From: Amaurobius ferox
Taxonomy: Eukaryota > Arthropoda > Arachnida > Araneae > Amaurobiidae
Length of the DNA stretch: 64,000 nucleotides
Assembly: GCA_951213105.1 (NCBI GenBank)
Contig: OX578152.1
Span: forward strand, 97,276,568 to 97,340,567
Direction: 5' to 3'
Shown here one piece after another: positions 33,135 to 47,345 of the stretch; the first letter of the stretch is position 1; every line of letters begins with the position of its first letter. The notes beneath the pieces are model-generated. The model did no database searches. It was not told the DNA's origin and saw nothing but the letters and a program-made list of their open reading frames with translations. A program made the translations under genes and the position numbers.

Positions 33135-33183
<49 letters not shown>
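33111..33183. repeat. (TA)n microsatellite with flanking inverted motif
   Basis: TA tracts interrupted once. CTACAAATATATATA on the left and TATATATTTGTAG on the right make the tract a long palindrome. Confidence 0.85.
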
Positions 33184-33186
<3 letters not shown>

Positions 33187-33611
33187 AGAAAATAAAAAAA
33201 AATTCTAAAAGAGCAAATTATAAATGAAAACTCACAAAAAATACATTCTCTGACACTATTGTGATATAAATAAACATAAAATATGAAATGAATATATGAG
33301 AAAATCCAGTGGGAATTTCAAGTAGTCGTCATTATAGCCAGGGAACCTTTGAGCGGCTGCGACTTGGGAATAGTTTATCTATAATTAACCTTACTGCCCT
33401 GGTAGAAGTAGACATATAAAGAATTTCATGCCTTCTCCTATCAAGTACAATGAATTTGCTTTCATATGGACAAATATTATTGTTCCTTATTCTAAAGGAC
33501 TACCATTTGGAAGTAGGGGGGGGGGGGGGTATGTAGTTTTGGTATTGGAAGTTACAAAAATATCTATGAAAATGGAGGTGTTCATTATTCAGGAAATGAG
33601 TGTCCGTGACG

Positions 33612-34423
33612 GATCATTGTAAAATAAAAAATCTGATGTGAACAGCACGACTTTCCCTGCAGACTCAAATGTATTTCACTAATAATTCATTAAATTGAGT
33701 TTAATTGCACTATATAACACGCATAATTAATTACCCTTAATTTACACTTTTGATTCAGCTTTTGTTTTCATTTGGTAACTGGAACATATTCTCAAACCGG
33801 CTTAGCAAAAATGTGAAATAACTAAAATAACTCGAGAACGACTAGTCCTAAAGTAATGGGATTGGTCTTATTATTTTCATCGTCAAAAATTACGTACAGT
33901 AAAATTACGTATGAAACAGGCATTTAATTCACACATTTGAACATACTTAGGCTTTTATAGATTTTGTCGACTTTTGTGGGTCATTTCGCAAAAAAGGCAA
34001 GTTCTTTTTTTTTTTTTCCAAAATCTAATCAGCACCAGGGTAACTTACAAGTGACTATCTACCAAATTTTGTGAAATTTGTCAATTAGTCCTTCTGTTAG
34101 AATGGATACAGACAATTTTTGTGGGCCATTTTGCAAAAAATAAAAATAAAAGACGCAGGTTCTTTTATCCCGAATTGTACCAAAATCTAATCAGCACCAG
34201 GGTCACCCACAAGTTACTTTCCTACAAAATGTTATGAAATTCGGTCAATTAGCTTTGGAATTAGACTGAATACAGACACCTCACACACATACGTTACGCT
34301 AAAAATAGTTTTTCGTGTTCTAGAGGTCTCAAAACGTGTAGATCCGTAAAAAACACGAGTTACGATTTTCGACACGATTTCAATGCTTTCCCCATACATT
34401 ACCATGTATTGCAGGGAAAGTAA
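33612..34423 (-). mobile_element. F1-variant foldback-headed repeat, full-length
   Basis: The minus strand begins with a hairpin-like ACTTTCCCTGCA / TGCAGGGAAAG pair (about 34390-34423), has GTGTTTTTTACGGATCTACACG in its 5' part and ends GACTTTCCC..GTTCACATCAGATTTTTT-like (33612-33650). Same architecture as F1 with a CTGCAGGGAAAG core in place of TATAAGGAAAG. A second copy begins at 63627. Confidence 0.6.
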
Positions 34424-35856
34424 AATTAAACATTTCACATTAATGTTTAGTTAGTATTTATCACAGACTAATATAAATATATAGTATTCTGTGGTATTTA
34501 TTACACTGGGAAAAGAATTGATCTTTGAATGAGAATGGGGTTATGACCCCCAGAGCCATCCTTTTAGTTTCGTCACTGCTAAGACCTTCAATTCCTAAGA
34601 ACACCCAATCGAGCATGCTAATTAGATGCGATTACCTGAAACAACCTGTTCGGAATTTCATCTGTTGTGCGACAAGCAGCTGAGCACAATGGAATATTTC
34701 TTCCAATTTTCTGGCTATCTGGACTCAAAGTATTTTTATTCTTAAATTTCTCACCTGTGTTTATCTTCTGGCGGGTCAGGAGGATTGACAACCCGTAGAG
34801 CGAGCTATTATTCTCCGCCATAATCCTTCCACCTGGGGCGCTCGACAAATTTTAATTACGGCATCGGGGCGCAAAGGACTGCTCCAGCGCCCCATCCATC
34901 AAAGGTGCCTGGCCGGTAATCCCGATTTGTCGCAGTGGACAATCCCCCACTGGGAGTACAATGGCAGTCCCGATAATCAAATTTTTATTGCATCGCTTGG
35001 GATTTAGCAGCGCCCTCAGCCCTTTACGTTTATAGGGTCCGATCAGATTCGATGTCTGGAGGGGGTCTTTCCAATAAAGGCAGGTGACTGAGATGATGCA
35101 TGTGCTGAAAGGCAACAGGGACTTCTGAAAGGGTAATAAGGAAAGGGCATGGTACGCCAGTTAAGTGAGCTTTTATTTATATTTTGGTGAGTATGCAATG
35201 GAATTTCGATACAGTATTCTGTATCGTTATCTGTTGAAAGGATGTTCATACCGCGAAACCCCGCAATGCAGAAGGGCCAAGAGAATATTGCGAAAAATAA
35301 ATATATAGAAATTATAATTGGTAGAGACCAGGAAAGAAATTCAGGGTGGGGTGGTTGGGGGGGCGAAGTTCCGCCACTGACCTCAACAATGGCCAAAAAG
35401 AAAGTGATGCACAGATATTTTAAAAATGCCTGCCGATGAAGATGTGGTTCATACCCCAAAATACTATAAAATGAATCTGAAACAACGCAGTGGCTGCATT
35501 TGTTAAACCCCAAAATGACCGAGAATTTCTTTTACAGACCCCCTCCCTCTCCCCCCAAGAAGAAATTTGCACAGACTAATATCGTATCTATGGGTTAATA
35601 GTTCAAGTACCATATTCTAGGAACTCTTGTTTCATCTTTTACTTCGGGTGTGTGCCTTTTCTTAGGAACATATTTCCCATTTCTTTTCGCGAAGCTCATT
35701 TCGCTGGAACTTGCGAAATATCTTTGTTTGTAACTCTGCAGCTGTCATATCGAAGACTTATTACATTTGCCTTTATTGAATTCAACATGTACCTTTGTGC
35801 ATCTCGGGTAACCCCGTTCATGTTTCGAGTTTCTAGAACCAGGGGTTGTCGAGATA
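34424..35856. other. Unassigned, includes a more G+C-rich stretch
   Basis: 34790-35120 is visibly richer in G+C than its surroundings (GGCGCTCGAC, CGCCCCATCCATC, GGCCGGTAATCCC, CCCCCACTGGGAG). Frames here are short and give no family match. It could be a conserved non-coding element, an ancient exon or transferred DNA. No other feature supported to 35856. Confidence 0.3.
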
Positions 35857-36503
35857 TTAGTTAAACTTTCCATAGAAATGGCATTATACAGATGATCCGA
35901 AAATGTACTTAAAGAAAGTTATATCATATTTCTTATCAAACGGGATTGAATCAAATGGATTTATATAACAGATGATTTTTATTTAATGTATACAATTTAA
36001 ATATTAAAATAATTGATAGAAAAATTAATTTTATAAATGAACGGCATATTGTATTTTTGATTGGGTTATATCTTATATCAGTTACGGTCTTGGGATACGA
36101 GATTAAATATATTATGGATATTTTCAATTAAGTCATATATTTTATTTTGGAAAAACATTTTCAAATTCATATATTTTCTGTTGTATCTAACCGATTATTA
36201 AACAGAATAAAAATGTACGTGTATATCTCCTCGTACCATTTCAGTCTTAATTTTGGTGATGTTAACCAAACTTTTTATTTTTTTTTTAATTGGTTTACTA
36301 ACGGAACCAGGATGTTTTGTTCTTCAGATCTGCCTGCTAAGATAATATTGCATAGCAGAAACAAATGCTATTCTACTTCTTTTGAGAGAAATTTAATTAC
36401 ATTTTTTAATAGAATTTTAAAGAACAATATAATTTTGAATATATTACTGTAATTTGTGCATATTTTAACTTACAAGCAACTGTGGGTATGTCTGATAGTT
36501 AAA
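35857..36503 (+). mobile_element. Helitron family H1, decayed internal-to-3' fragment
   Basis: It runs parallel to 60173-61180 and the 3' tip of the full-length H1 element: AAACTTTCCATAGA.AT.GCATTAT.CAGA at the left, CAGGATGTTTT.TTCTTCAGATCTG in the middle, and GTGGGTATGTCTGATAGTT at 36485 in place of the canonical 3' end. Heavily diverged. No ends preserved. Confidence 0.55.
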
Positions 36504-37020
36504 ATTATAAAATCACATTGTTTCGCACATAACGAAACACAGAATCAACTTTTGCAACAGGTATAAACCTCCAAAGGTTCGTCTTGGACTCAAGCTACTA
36601 CAAGCTTAGAAAACTTAAAATTTAAGCTTCTTCTACAAGCTTCGAAGTTTTAAAATTTAAGTGTTTAAAAATCTACCATAATTAAATTCGGAGAAATTAT
36701 ATTCGGAGAATTGGGGTGTATTTAATTTTTCGGTGCTATAAATCTCTGTTTCTTTCTTTTAATTTTGCTTTTTCCCCTTCTGGCTATGCCCAAATAGCTG
36801 TTATCATAGACGCAAAAGATACTATATGGGTCACTTTCTCTAAACAGGCCTTTTCATTTTTCTTGTTACAATATACTATATATATATTTTTTCTATTTAT
36901 CAACCTGTTTTCTGCATTATATTTTAACAAGGGTAGTTTAAACTAAAAACAACAGTAGCAGCGATAATTTTGGGGAAATTAAATAAAAAATACGAATTTT
37001 TATTTTCAAGACAAGTAAAT
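36504..37020. other. Unassigned sequence
   Basis: A+T-rich with a short internal repeat (AAGCTTAGAAAACTTAAAATTTAAG region, in parts). No gene supported. Confidence 0.35.
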
Positions 37021-37745
37021 AACAGCATGGCAGGGGAATAACACAGGCAACTGCTTTGTTAGTATGTATATATATATATCATTAGAAAAATAAAAAAATT
37101 GTTTTGCTTTAATTGCAATCTTATATTTAGAACTAATTTCTTATTTGTTTTATCTTCTAAAAAGAAAATCTAGTTTAAATGTTTTTCACCTGTTCTAATG
37201 TCATTTCCTTGACTACCAAGAAAACAGGTAAATGACGACAGGGGAAAGACAAATCATGGGATTTTACTTTCTGAGTATATGAGTTTTATTTGCAATTAAG
37301 CCTAACTTGATATTCAGTTTATTACACTAACTAGGCACACATATATGTTAAAAAAATATATTTACTTTTTTATTCTGAGAATAATTGAAGACAGGCGAAT
37401 GACACGGAATAAAAATACTTACCCCAAATTGTTCAATTTTATAATATTTCCCTGCACAGAATGATAGCTAGAACATAGTCGAACTCTTGAAATGGTGAAT
37501 AAGGATTTTAGTAAAAAAGAATAATACTTTAATTATATTGTGTTGTCATCTATGTACAGAATGAGGTGTTAAAATTTAAAAACAGGCGAATGACAAAAAA
37601 AATCTAGGGGACAGTTATAAAAATTACTTTAAAATATTGCTCTATTGCATAATGGATTTTTTATTACTGTTTGTATTTTAAATTATCTAATGTAATATAA
37701 AACATCAAATTTGTTGGGACACACAGGGGAATGACATTTAATAAA
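37021..37745. repeat. Degenerate tandem repeat, ACAGG(C/G)GAATGACA anchor
   Basis: The anchor recurs near 37030, 37225, 37391, 37583 and 37726, spacing about 140-195 bp, separated by A+T-rich DNA containing TTTTATTAC..-like blocks. Too diverged to define a consensus by eye. Confidence 0.5.
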
Positions 37746-39112
37746 AAAACTAAAATGTTAAATATTAAAAATATAAATTGTTCTTTTTAGCTAATGTGTG
37801 ACAAATATGAATTACAATATAGTAAAACTGATCAGTGTCCCAAATCAGTCCCAAGTCATGCAAACTTTTATTAAAACACCTGGGACATGTAAAACTCCCG
37901 TTTACAAAAAATGACGCATATGTGTCTATTATTGTCAGATTGATTCCCCTCGATGGCGATACCGTTACATGACAACGTAATTCTATATCAGGTGGTTCCA
38001 ATTCGTTGATTAAAAAAGTTCCCTGCCCCTGCTGTATTTTCTATTTAAAAACTGAGCACAAGCTACAGAGAATGATCGATATCCCTGCAGGGGTCAAGCC
38101 GAACCAAAGTCGTTTGTCGCCAATTGTGTGGGCTTGTACGCAATTGTGTGGGAAAGCCTTCCCACAGCTACTATAAAACAATTTAACTCGATAATGTCCT
38201 TTCCCTTTCGCCGCCAAAGATTTGCATCAGGCCCCACAAGTGGAAGAAAACACGCTGGACCGCTGTCAACTGACCACAAAATATTCGCTGCAGGCTCTTC
38301 ACACGAAGATTTTTATGGCGACACAATGTGTCGGCTAATTGGAAAGCAATTAGAATCTCATTGCAACTTCAGGCAAGGTGGGAAGAGCTTGGGTGGTCCT
38401 TCCGAGACTTTTATGAGGAGGCGGTACCAAGAAATTGCTGAGGTTAAGAGGGAATGTTGGGATTGCTAGGTTGGCTGCAAGAGCGTTTAGAGATTTTTAC
38501 CTCAGTGAGTTCTGAAATTTTTCTGTTAACGTTTTATTAACCCATTTTTCTACTGTCACATTTTTGCTTTGTTCTATAGACTTTTCACACCATAGACCTT
38601 CTATATACAGTAAGCTCCATAAACTATGATCCATAGACCTTTTACACCATAGACACAGGGCCCCCAAATAACACAACACGTTACAATACTTAAAATTGCT
38701 ACGTATGAGAAAATAACTTTCAAAACTTCATTGAAGACAGCAGACATATGTCAGTTAGGTGACAATTGTTTCCAGGACGTTATAAGCCCCCCCCCCCCCC
38801 CGCCCTTCTTTAGGCCAAAAGAACAGTATGCGCCCTTAACAACCGCTAAGAACAAACTGTCTTGAAGACTCCATATGCTTGTTATACGTAATATTTGACG
38901 ACGAAAAAGAAATAAAATGAACCCCCATCACTCTAGAACTAACTGTTCTCGAAATATTTAAGTTTTTTGACATCTTTGCAATACCTCCTTTAAAATATCT
39001 TCTGTCGCCAAATGCAAGCGAAAATTGAAGTAAACGACAAATTCTGTGTAATTTTAAGCAATTACCCTTGATGGTTAGTTGGTGCAATGATTCATCACAG
39101 AAGGATTTTTTC

Positions 39113-39117
<5 letters not shown>
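37746..39117. other. Unassigned sequence with a poly-C run
   Basis: The frame 38128-38469 (113 codons) has protein-like composition but no recognisable motif. A CCATAGACCTT motif repeats three times at 38575-38660. Poly-C at about 38788-38802. No gene can be supported. Confidence 0.3.
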
Positions 39118-39154
<37 letters not shown>

Positions 39155-39155
39155 A
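39118..39155. repeat. (TA)n microsatellite
   Basis: TA tract at the truncated 5' boundary of the Penelope-like copy at 39163. Confidence 0.9.
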
Positions 39156-39162
39156 GACCTAT

Positions 39163-39866
39163 TCAAAGACCTATTTAATAATATAGACATTAATGATTTA
39201 TATAAAGTCATACTACTTTTATATGAACAATTCACTCAAACAAAAAACATATCATTTCCAAAATTCAAAACTTTATTAAAATTCATTTTGTTCAAACAGT
39301 ATATAGTTCAAGGGAAATGCATATACAAATTAAATAAAGGAATACCACAGGGAGGTAAATCATCCACCATACTGGCCAACCTTTATCTACATTTTTACGA
39401 AAATCAGAGCCCTTTCAACAGTCATATAATGTACAGATATATTGATGATCTTATTATTATTGGAATTACTAATGAGGCCAATGAATTAAATTTTGATTTC
39501 TATCCACTTAATCTACAACTCATTGAAAATGTATATACATCCAACTGGATCAATTTTCTAGACGTTAGTTTAACAATTAAAAATGCAAATGCAATAAAAT
39601 TTAAAATCTATGACAAAACAGAAACTTATAACTTCAAAGTAAATAAACTTCAACATTTCTCTTCCAATCTTTCCAAATCTGTATATAGAAATATTATTAA
39701 TAACCAGTTATTAAGAATCAAAATGTTAAGCACACCTTGTTACTACAAAGAACATCTTCATAAATTCATCAACACCGTTATCAAAAATAACTACCCGCCC
39801 AATCTTATTTTTTCTTTTATTAAAACACATTTTAAATTTAAATTCAAAAACTTGCAACAATTATAG
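39163..39866 (+). pseudogene. Penelope-like reverse transcriptase, 5'-truncated copy
   Basis: The frame is continuous from about 39163 (FKDLFNNIDINDLYKVILLL) through FPKFKTLLKFILFKQYIVQG, NKGIPQGGKSSTILANLYLH (motif B), MYRYIDDLIII (motif C with both aspartates), WINFLDVSLT and a thumb region YRNIINNQLLRIKML to a stop at 39864-39866. The motif order matches the RT at 30-32 kb, so it belongs to the same broad clade as a different subfamily. The fingers and any N-terminal endonuclease are missing; the break abuts the TA tract. The retained part has no stop or frameshift, which suggests a young truncated insertion. Confidence 0.75.
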
Positions 39867-41769
<1,903 letters not shown>

Positions 41770-41972
41770 CAAATTAAAACACAATCTGAATTATCTATAT
41801 TTGGTTCCTACACCAAAATTCAATAAATCCCTTATTATTTTTAGAACAGTCACTATTGGCTGTAATACATATACTAATGTCGCTGATAAAAAAATTACTT
41901 TCTATTCTAAATCAACTTTATGAACATTTTACTGAACAGAGAGCTCATATCATAAAAAACAGCTTTGAGTTT

Positions 41973-42045
41973 GTTGTTGTTGAGACCCAGACCGTCCGAC
42001 CTACCAGAAAGGTGTAAGGTAACTGTTTGGACGGCCGGGAAGAGA
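41973..42045 (-). mobile_element. 3'-tail-only S1 SINE insertion
   Basis: Only the last about 70 nt of S1 (CGGCCGTCCAAACAGTTACC onward to the CAA tail) are present, flanked by the direct repeat TTTGAGTTT (41964-41972 and 42046-42054). The flanking duplication marks a genuine 5'-truncated retroposition event. Confidence 0.8.
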
Positions 42046-42176
42046 TTTGAGTTTGTGGAAAAATTAAATAAACTTAAAAATATATATATGAAATTAAAAC
42101 ATATAATATTAAAGACCTCTTTAATGACATAGATATCAATGATTTATATAATATTATAATAGAATTATATGAAATA

Positions 42177-43607
42177 CTAGCAGCATACCCGTTCTTCGTA
42201 CGGAGTATATAATATAAAGAAACTTATAATTCGCAGTCATGTGCAAATTCTGTTAAAATATTAAATTTATTGCTCCTAAAGAGAAGTTTAAGAATATATG
42301 TTCTCACTATGAAAAATTATCTTCACGAGCAGATCTGAAGAATAAAACATCCTGGCCCCTTTTGTAAGCAAATTTACAAAAAAAAAGGAATTGAATCAAT
42401 ATATGCAAAATGAAAGCATTAAAATTGTATAGGACTCGTACTACTTATATACGCGAATATTAGAAGATATAACCTGTATTAGTACATTAAAAGATTACCC
42501 GTATTACAATATGAGTCTCAAAAATATTTGCCAAAATAAAAGAGATGACATAATAAATTGAAAATATCAATAATCCCTGTAATCTTTATACTAGAAGGTC
42601 GTAATTGATTCCAATATATGCCAATATATATATCAAAACATATGAAAATATACCTATACTACTTATATTCTCGTAGATTAGAAGATATACCCGTGTATTT
42701 GTAGAAGATTACTCGTACAACGTAACGTACAATATATGAGTTTAAACAATATTTGACATAATAACTTGAAAATATCGAAAATATCAATAATCCCTGAATG
42801 AATAATCCCCGAAAATATCAATAATAATAACATTTAAACCTGAAGACCGTAACTGATATAATCCATTCAAAAATGCTATAAGAAAAATCAAATCGTTCTT
42901 TTCTAAAATATATTTTTATATCCATTTGTTTATTATTCAAATCGAAAAAATAATAATTAAAATTAACAGACAGATTTAATTTAATTGCGTTTCTGAGCAA
43001 CATGATATAAGATAGAATCTTCCTCATAAACTGCGAAATTAAATAACCATTTTAATTTCTTTATACTTTTCATTGTTCAGTAAAAGCTTGTGAAAAATAA
43101 ACCATGGAGATAGATTTCCCATTTTAATCATGTTTCAAACAATTCATGTTTTCAGAAAGTGACTAATTAGCGCAAAAAATCTCCCATCAAACTCAGAGAT
43201 AAAGTTTTAATTTACTTTCAAACGATTTTCAAGCTTTTCGTTTGGATAAACCACGGAGTTAGAGAGTAGAACTTCTAGGAAAAAGTTTCGTTTTTCATTA
43301 ATGTCTCAACAACCCCTTGTCGTAGATACTCGAAACTTAGAGGAAATTTATGGGGGGTTATTTCTAAGCAATCCACAAAATTTCATTAAATTCGGTTCAG
43401 CCGTTCTCCCGTGGTGATGATGAGACAAACGAAAATTTTGTTTTTTACTAATATCTCGAGAACCACTGATCGTAGAAACTCCAAACATGGATTAAATTTT
43501 AAGTGAGACTATTTCCAGGCTACCCACAAAATTTCATCAAATTCGGTTCATCCGTTCTCCCGTGATGACGGGACAAACAGACAGATTTTAAATTTTATTT
43601 ATATAGA
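42177..43607 (-). mobile_element. Non-autonomous Helitron H1 (short form)
   Basis: On the minus strand it starts TCTATATAAATAAAATTTAA (43607), runs through CTGTCTGTTTGTCCCGTCAT and CACGGGAGAACGG, and ends CGTACGAAGAACGGGTATGC plus TGCTAG (42177). The TC start, a 3' subterminal palindrome (CCGTACGAAGAACGG), the CTAG end and insertion exactly between host A and T (42176/43608) without target duplication are Helitron hallmarks. 1,431 bp, no Rep/helicase frame. A related copy is at 45749-47200. Confidence 0.85.
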
Positions 43608-43782
43608 TATGCTAATCATCATAACCTAACTAGACCAAAGTTTAAGACCTTATTAAAATTCATCCTTTACAACCAATATTTATCTCCAGATGCTTCCATA
43701 TACAAATTAAAACAGGGCATTCTGCAGTGAGGAATCTCTTCAATAATATTAGCCAATTTATACCTTCATTTTTATGAAACAA

Positions 43783-46700
43783 CTAGCAGCATACCCGTTC
43801 TTCGTACGGAGTATATAATATAAAGAAACTTGAAATTCATAATCATGCCCAAATTCTTATAGTATACTAAATGACATGTTTAATCAAAATATTCTGTTAA
43901 AATATTTAATATAATGCTCCTAAAAAGAAGTTTAAGAATCTCTGTTCTCGCTATATAAAATTATCTTCATGGACATATCTGAAGAATAAAACATCTTGGA
44001 CCCCTTATGTAAGCAAATATACAACAAAAAAAAAAAAATATGGAATTGAATCAATATATGCAAAATAAAAGCGTTAAAATTGTATGGGACCCGTACTAAT
44101 TATATACGCGAATATTAGAAAATATAACCTGTATTAGTAGATTACATGTATAAATTGAAAATACCAATAAACCCGTGATCTTTAAATCTGAAGACTGTCA
44201 TTTATTCCAATATATGTCAAAATCAAAGTGCTAAAATTATATGGGAAGATATACACGCACTACTTATAATGTCCGATTATTAGTAGAAGATTACCCGTTT
44301 TGCAATATGAGTCACAAATGTTTTTTGGTAAAATACAACAGACGACGTAATAAATTGAATATATAATTAATCCCCTTAATCTTCATACCAGAAGACTGTA
44401 CTTGATTCCAATATATATGCCAATATATGTCAAAATATATGCCAATATACCTGTACTACTTATATTCTCGTAGGTTAGAAGATATACCCGTGCATTCCTA
44501 GAAGATTACTCGTACAACGTACAATATGCGTGTGTCAGCAATTTTTGCCGCAATAAAACAATGGCGTAATAACTTAAAAATATCAATAATCCCTGAATCA
44601 ATAATTCCGGAAAATATCAATAATAATAATGTTTAAACCTGAAGAGTATAATTGATATTATCCAGGCCAAAATGAAATGGCAATGAAATTTATTTTATAT
44701 ACATATCTTCATTATTCAAATCGGAAAGGATTTAATAAAAATCGTCTGCCGCATAAACACATTGGATTTAAATCCGTTGCTAAGCGACATGATATCATTT
44801 GCTTCAAATAAATTGGTAGAAAAAATATCGTCTAAATAGTTATATTTCTATGGAACATTTGTCGACAGTTTCGTCAAATTAGCGACATTTTAAAAAATCG
44901 CCAAATTCATCGCCAAGTGGGACTGTAGAACTGACAGTTCCACTTTGCGACAAATTGACGAAATATCATCACAATACTATCCCCTAACAAAAAACAATTA
45001 ATATCATTTATGTAGCGCAATTTTATCAATTTCAAGATATTTTTATAGATTTGAAAACATTTTTAGCAATTTGGTGACATTTTAAAAATTCGCTAAATGT
45101 ATTACTAAGTAGGATGGTTGGTCTGACAGATAAATGCTAACCAAACATCATTTCAGTACTCTCTTCTAACAAAACAAAAAAAAATTTCATTGATATGTAG
45201 AAGACCCAAGCCACACGACCAACCCGAAAGTTTATGGCAGCTGTTTGTGTGTCGTTTATATCAATTTGGCGACATTTCCGCCAATTTGGCAAAGTTTAAG
45301 AAAAGTTATCAAATTAGCGATATCCCTCCAAATTCGTAGCTTTGAATTTGCAGATCTGAATGAAACATTCTTATCCCGTTTCAATATACTAAATGAAAAC
45401 ACTACAATTGTATTAGAAGATATACCCGCTCTACTCTTTTTCTGTTTCAACAATCGGCTATATGAATTTATTGGCTAAACACAATATATGAGTTTAGTAG
45501 CTAAATACGATATAAGCTTGAAAACTCTTTGCCAAAATAAATGAAATTGATGTACGCAGTCAGCAATTAATATAATTAAAAGAAAAATCAAACCGTCCAT
45601 TCATAAGATATACTTTTATATCCATTTATCCATTTATTTATTATTTAAATCGAAAAAAAATAATAAAAACATTAACAAACACATTTAATTTAATTGCGAT
45701 GCCGAGCAACATGATATATCCTCCTAAAATGTTAAAATTTATTAACCACTAACAGCACACCCGTTATTCGTACGGAGTGTATAATTTAAAGAAACTTAAA
45801 AGTTCGCAATCATGTGCAAATTCTGTTAAAATATTAAATTTATTGCTCCTAAAGAGAAGTTTAAGAATATATGTTCTCACTATGCAAAATTATCTTCACG
45901 ATCAGATCTGAAGAATAAAACATCCTGGCCCCTTTCGTAAGCAAATTTACAGAAGAAAAAATAGGAATTGAATGAATATATGCAACCCCGTACTAATTAT
46001 ATTGTCGCAGATCAGAAAATAGGCCAATGTGTTAGTAGAAGATTACCCGTATTACAATATGCGTCTCAAAAATATTTGCCAAAATAAAAGAGATGACGTA
46101 ATAAATTGAAAACATCAATAATATCCGTACTCTTTATACCAGAAGGTCGTAATTGATTCCAATATATGCCAATATATATCAAAACATATGTCAATATACC
46201 TGTACTACTTATATTCTCGTAGATTAAAAGATATACACGTGTATTTGTAGAAGATTCGTACAACATACAATATATGAGTTTAAACAATTTTTGTCATAAT
46301 AAAATAATTGCATAATAACTTGAAAATATCAATAATCCTTGAATCAATAATCCCCGAAAATATAAATAATAATAATTTTTAATCCTGAAGACCGTAATTG
46401 ATATTATCCAGTCGAAAATGCTATAAGAAAAATCAAATCGTTCTTTTCTAAAATAGAATTTTTATATCCATTTATTTATTATTCAAATCGAAAAAATAAT
46501 TATTAAAATTAACAGACAGATTTAATTTAATTGCGTTTCTGAGTAACATGATGTAAGATAGAATCTTATAACATGTTAAATATGTCATGTCTTATAACAT
46601 AAACTGCGAAATTAAATAACGATTTTGATTTCTCTATACTTCTCATTGTTCCGTAAAAGCTTGTTTTAAATAAACCATGAACCATGGAGATAGATTTCCC

Positions 46701-47200
46701 CTTTAAATCATGTTTCAAACAATTCATGTTTTCAGAAAGTGACTAATTAACGCAAAAAATCTCCCATCAAACTCAGAGATTAAATTTTAATTCACTTTCA
46801 AACGATTTTCAAGCTTTTCGTTTGGATAAACCACGGAGTTAGGGAGTAGAACTCCTAGGAAAAAGTTCCGTTTTTCATTAATATCTCGACAACCCCAGGT
46901 CTTAGAAACTCGAAACTTGGACAAAATTTATGGGGGGATATTTCAAGGCTATTCACCAAATTTCATTAAATTCGGTTCAGCCGTTTTTCCGTGATGATGA
47001 GACAAACGAAAATTTCGTTTTTTACTAATATCTCGAGAACCACTGGTCGTAGAAACTCAAAACACGGATATAATTTTAAGTGGGGCTATTTCTGGGCTAC
47101 CCACAAAATTTCATCAAATTCGGTTCAGCTGTTCTCCCGTGATGGTGTGACAAACAGACAGACAGACAGACAGACAGATTTTCATTTTTATTTATATAGA
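43783..47200 (-). mobile_element. Composite Helitron H1, two 3' ends
   Basis: The 5' end (TCTATATAAATAAAAATGAA) is at 47200. A first 3'-end-like sequence lies at about 45749 (ATAACGGGTGTGCTGTTAG, with TTAG in place of CTAG). A second, intact 3' end (CGAAGAACGGGTATGCTGCT, then AG) lies at 43783. Host A (43782) and T (47201) flank the whole. 45749-47200 equals the short form at 42177-43607. 43783-45748 matches the 3' part of the long form at 58768-62028. The layout fits read-through of a mutated terminator; a nested insertion followed by deletion is an alternative. Confidence 0.75.
45190..45250 (-). repeat. Possible very old S1 SINE tail inside H1
   Basis: GACCCAAGCCACACGACCAA and CCCGAAAG..GGCAGCTGTTTG align by eye with the S1 tail (GACCCAGACCGTCCGACC..., AGAAAGG..GGTAACTGTTTG) with about one difference in five. 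No target duplication seen. Confidence 0.35.
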
Positions 47201-47345
47201 TATGAAGAACTCCTTTAATAATCATCTCATGTACCGTTTCATTGATGACATATTTACTGTAAAAACATCAATAGCTGCAACCATGTTAACATTTAATCCC
47301 ATTTGTTAACATTCAATTGACGTTTAAAGTTAATAAATCAATCCA

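Larger units (their letters stand above)
41770..47345 (+). pseudogene. Penelope-like RT relic broken into three by insertions
   Basis: Segment 1 (41770-42176) reads LYLVPTPKFNKSLIIFRTVT and later FNDIDINDLYNIIIELYE. Segment 2 (43608-43782) continues LTRPKFKTLLKFILYNQY, then LKQGILQ, a stop, and SIILANLYLHFYE. Segment 3 (47201-47345) continues NSFNNHLMYRFIDDIFTVK. The gaps are filled by a 3' SINE fragment (41973-42045), Helitron 42177-43607 and Helitron composite 43783-47200. Removing the first Helitron between host A and T restores the reading frame, so it hit an already inserted Penelope-like copy. Stops and one frame change show the RT is dead. Confidence 0.75.

Noticed and set aside
38128..38469. 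113-codon frame as a gene
   Set aside because: No motif, no splice-site support, overlapping an antisense frame of similar quality. Kept only as unassigned sequence.
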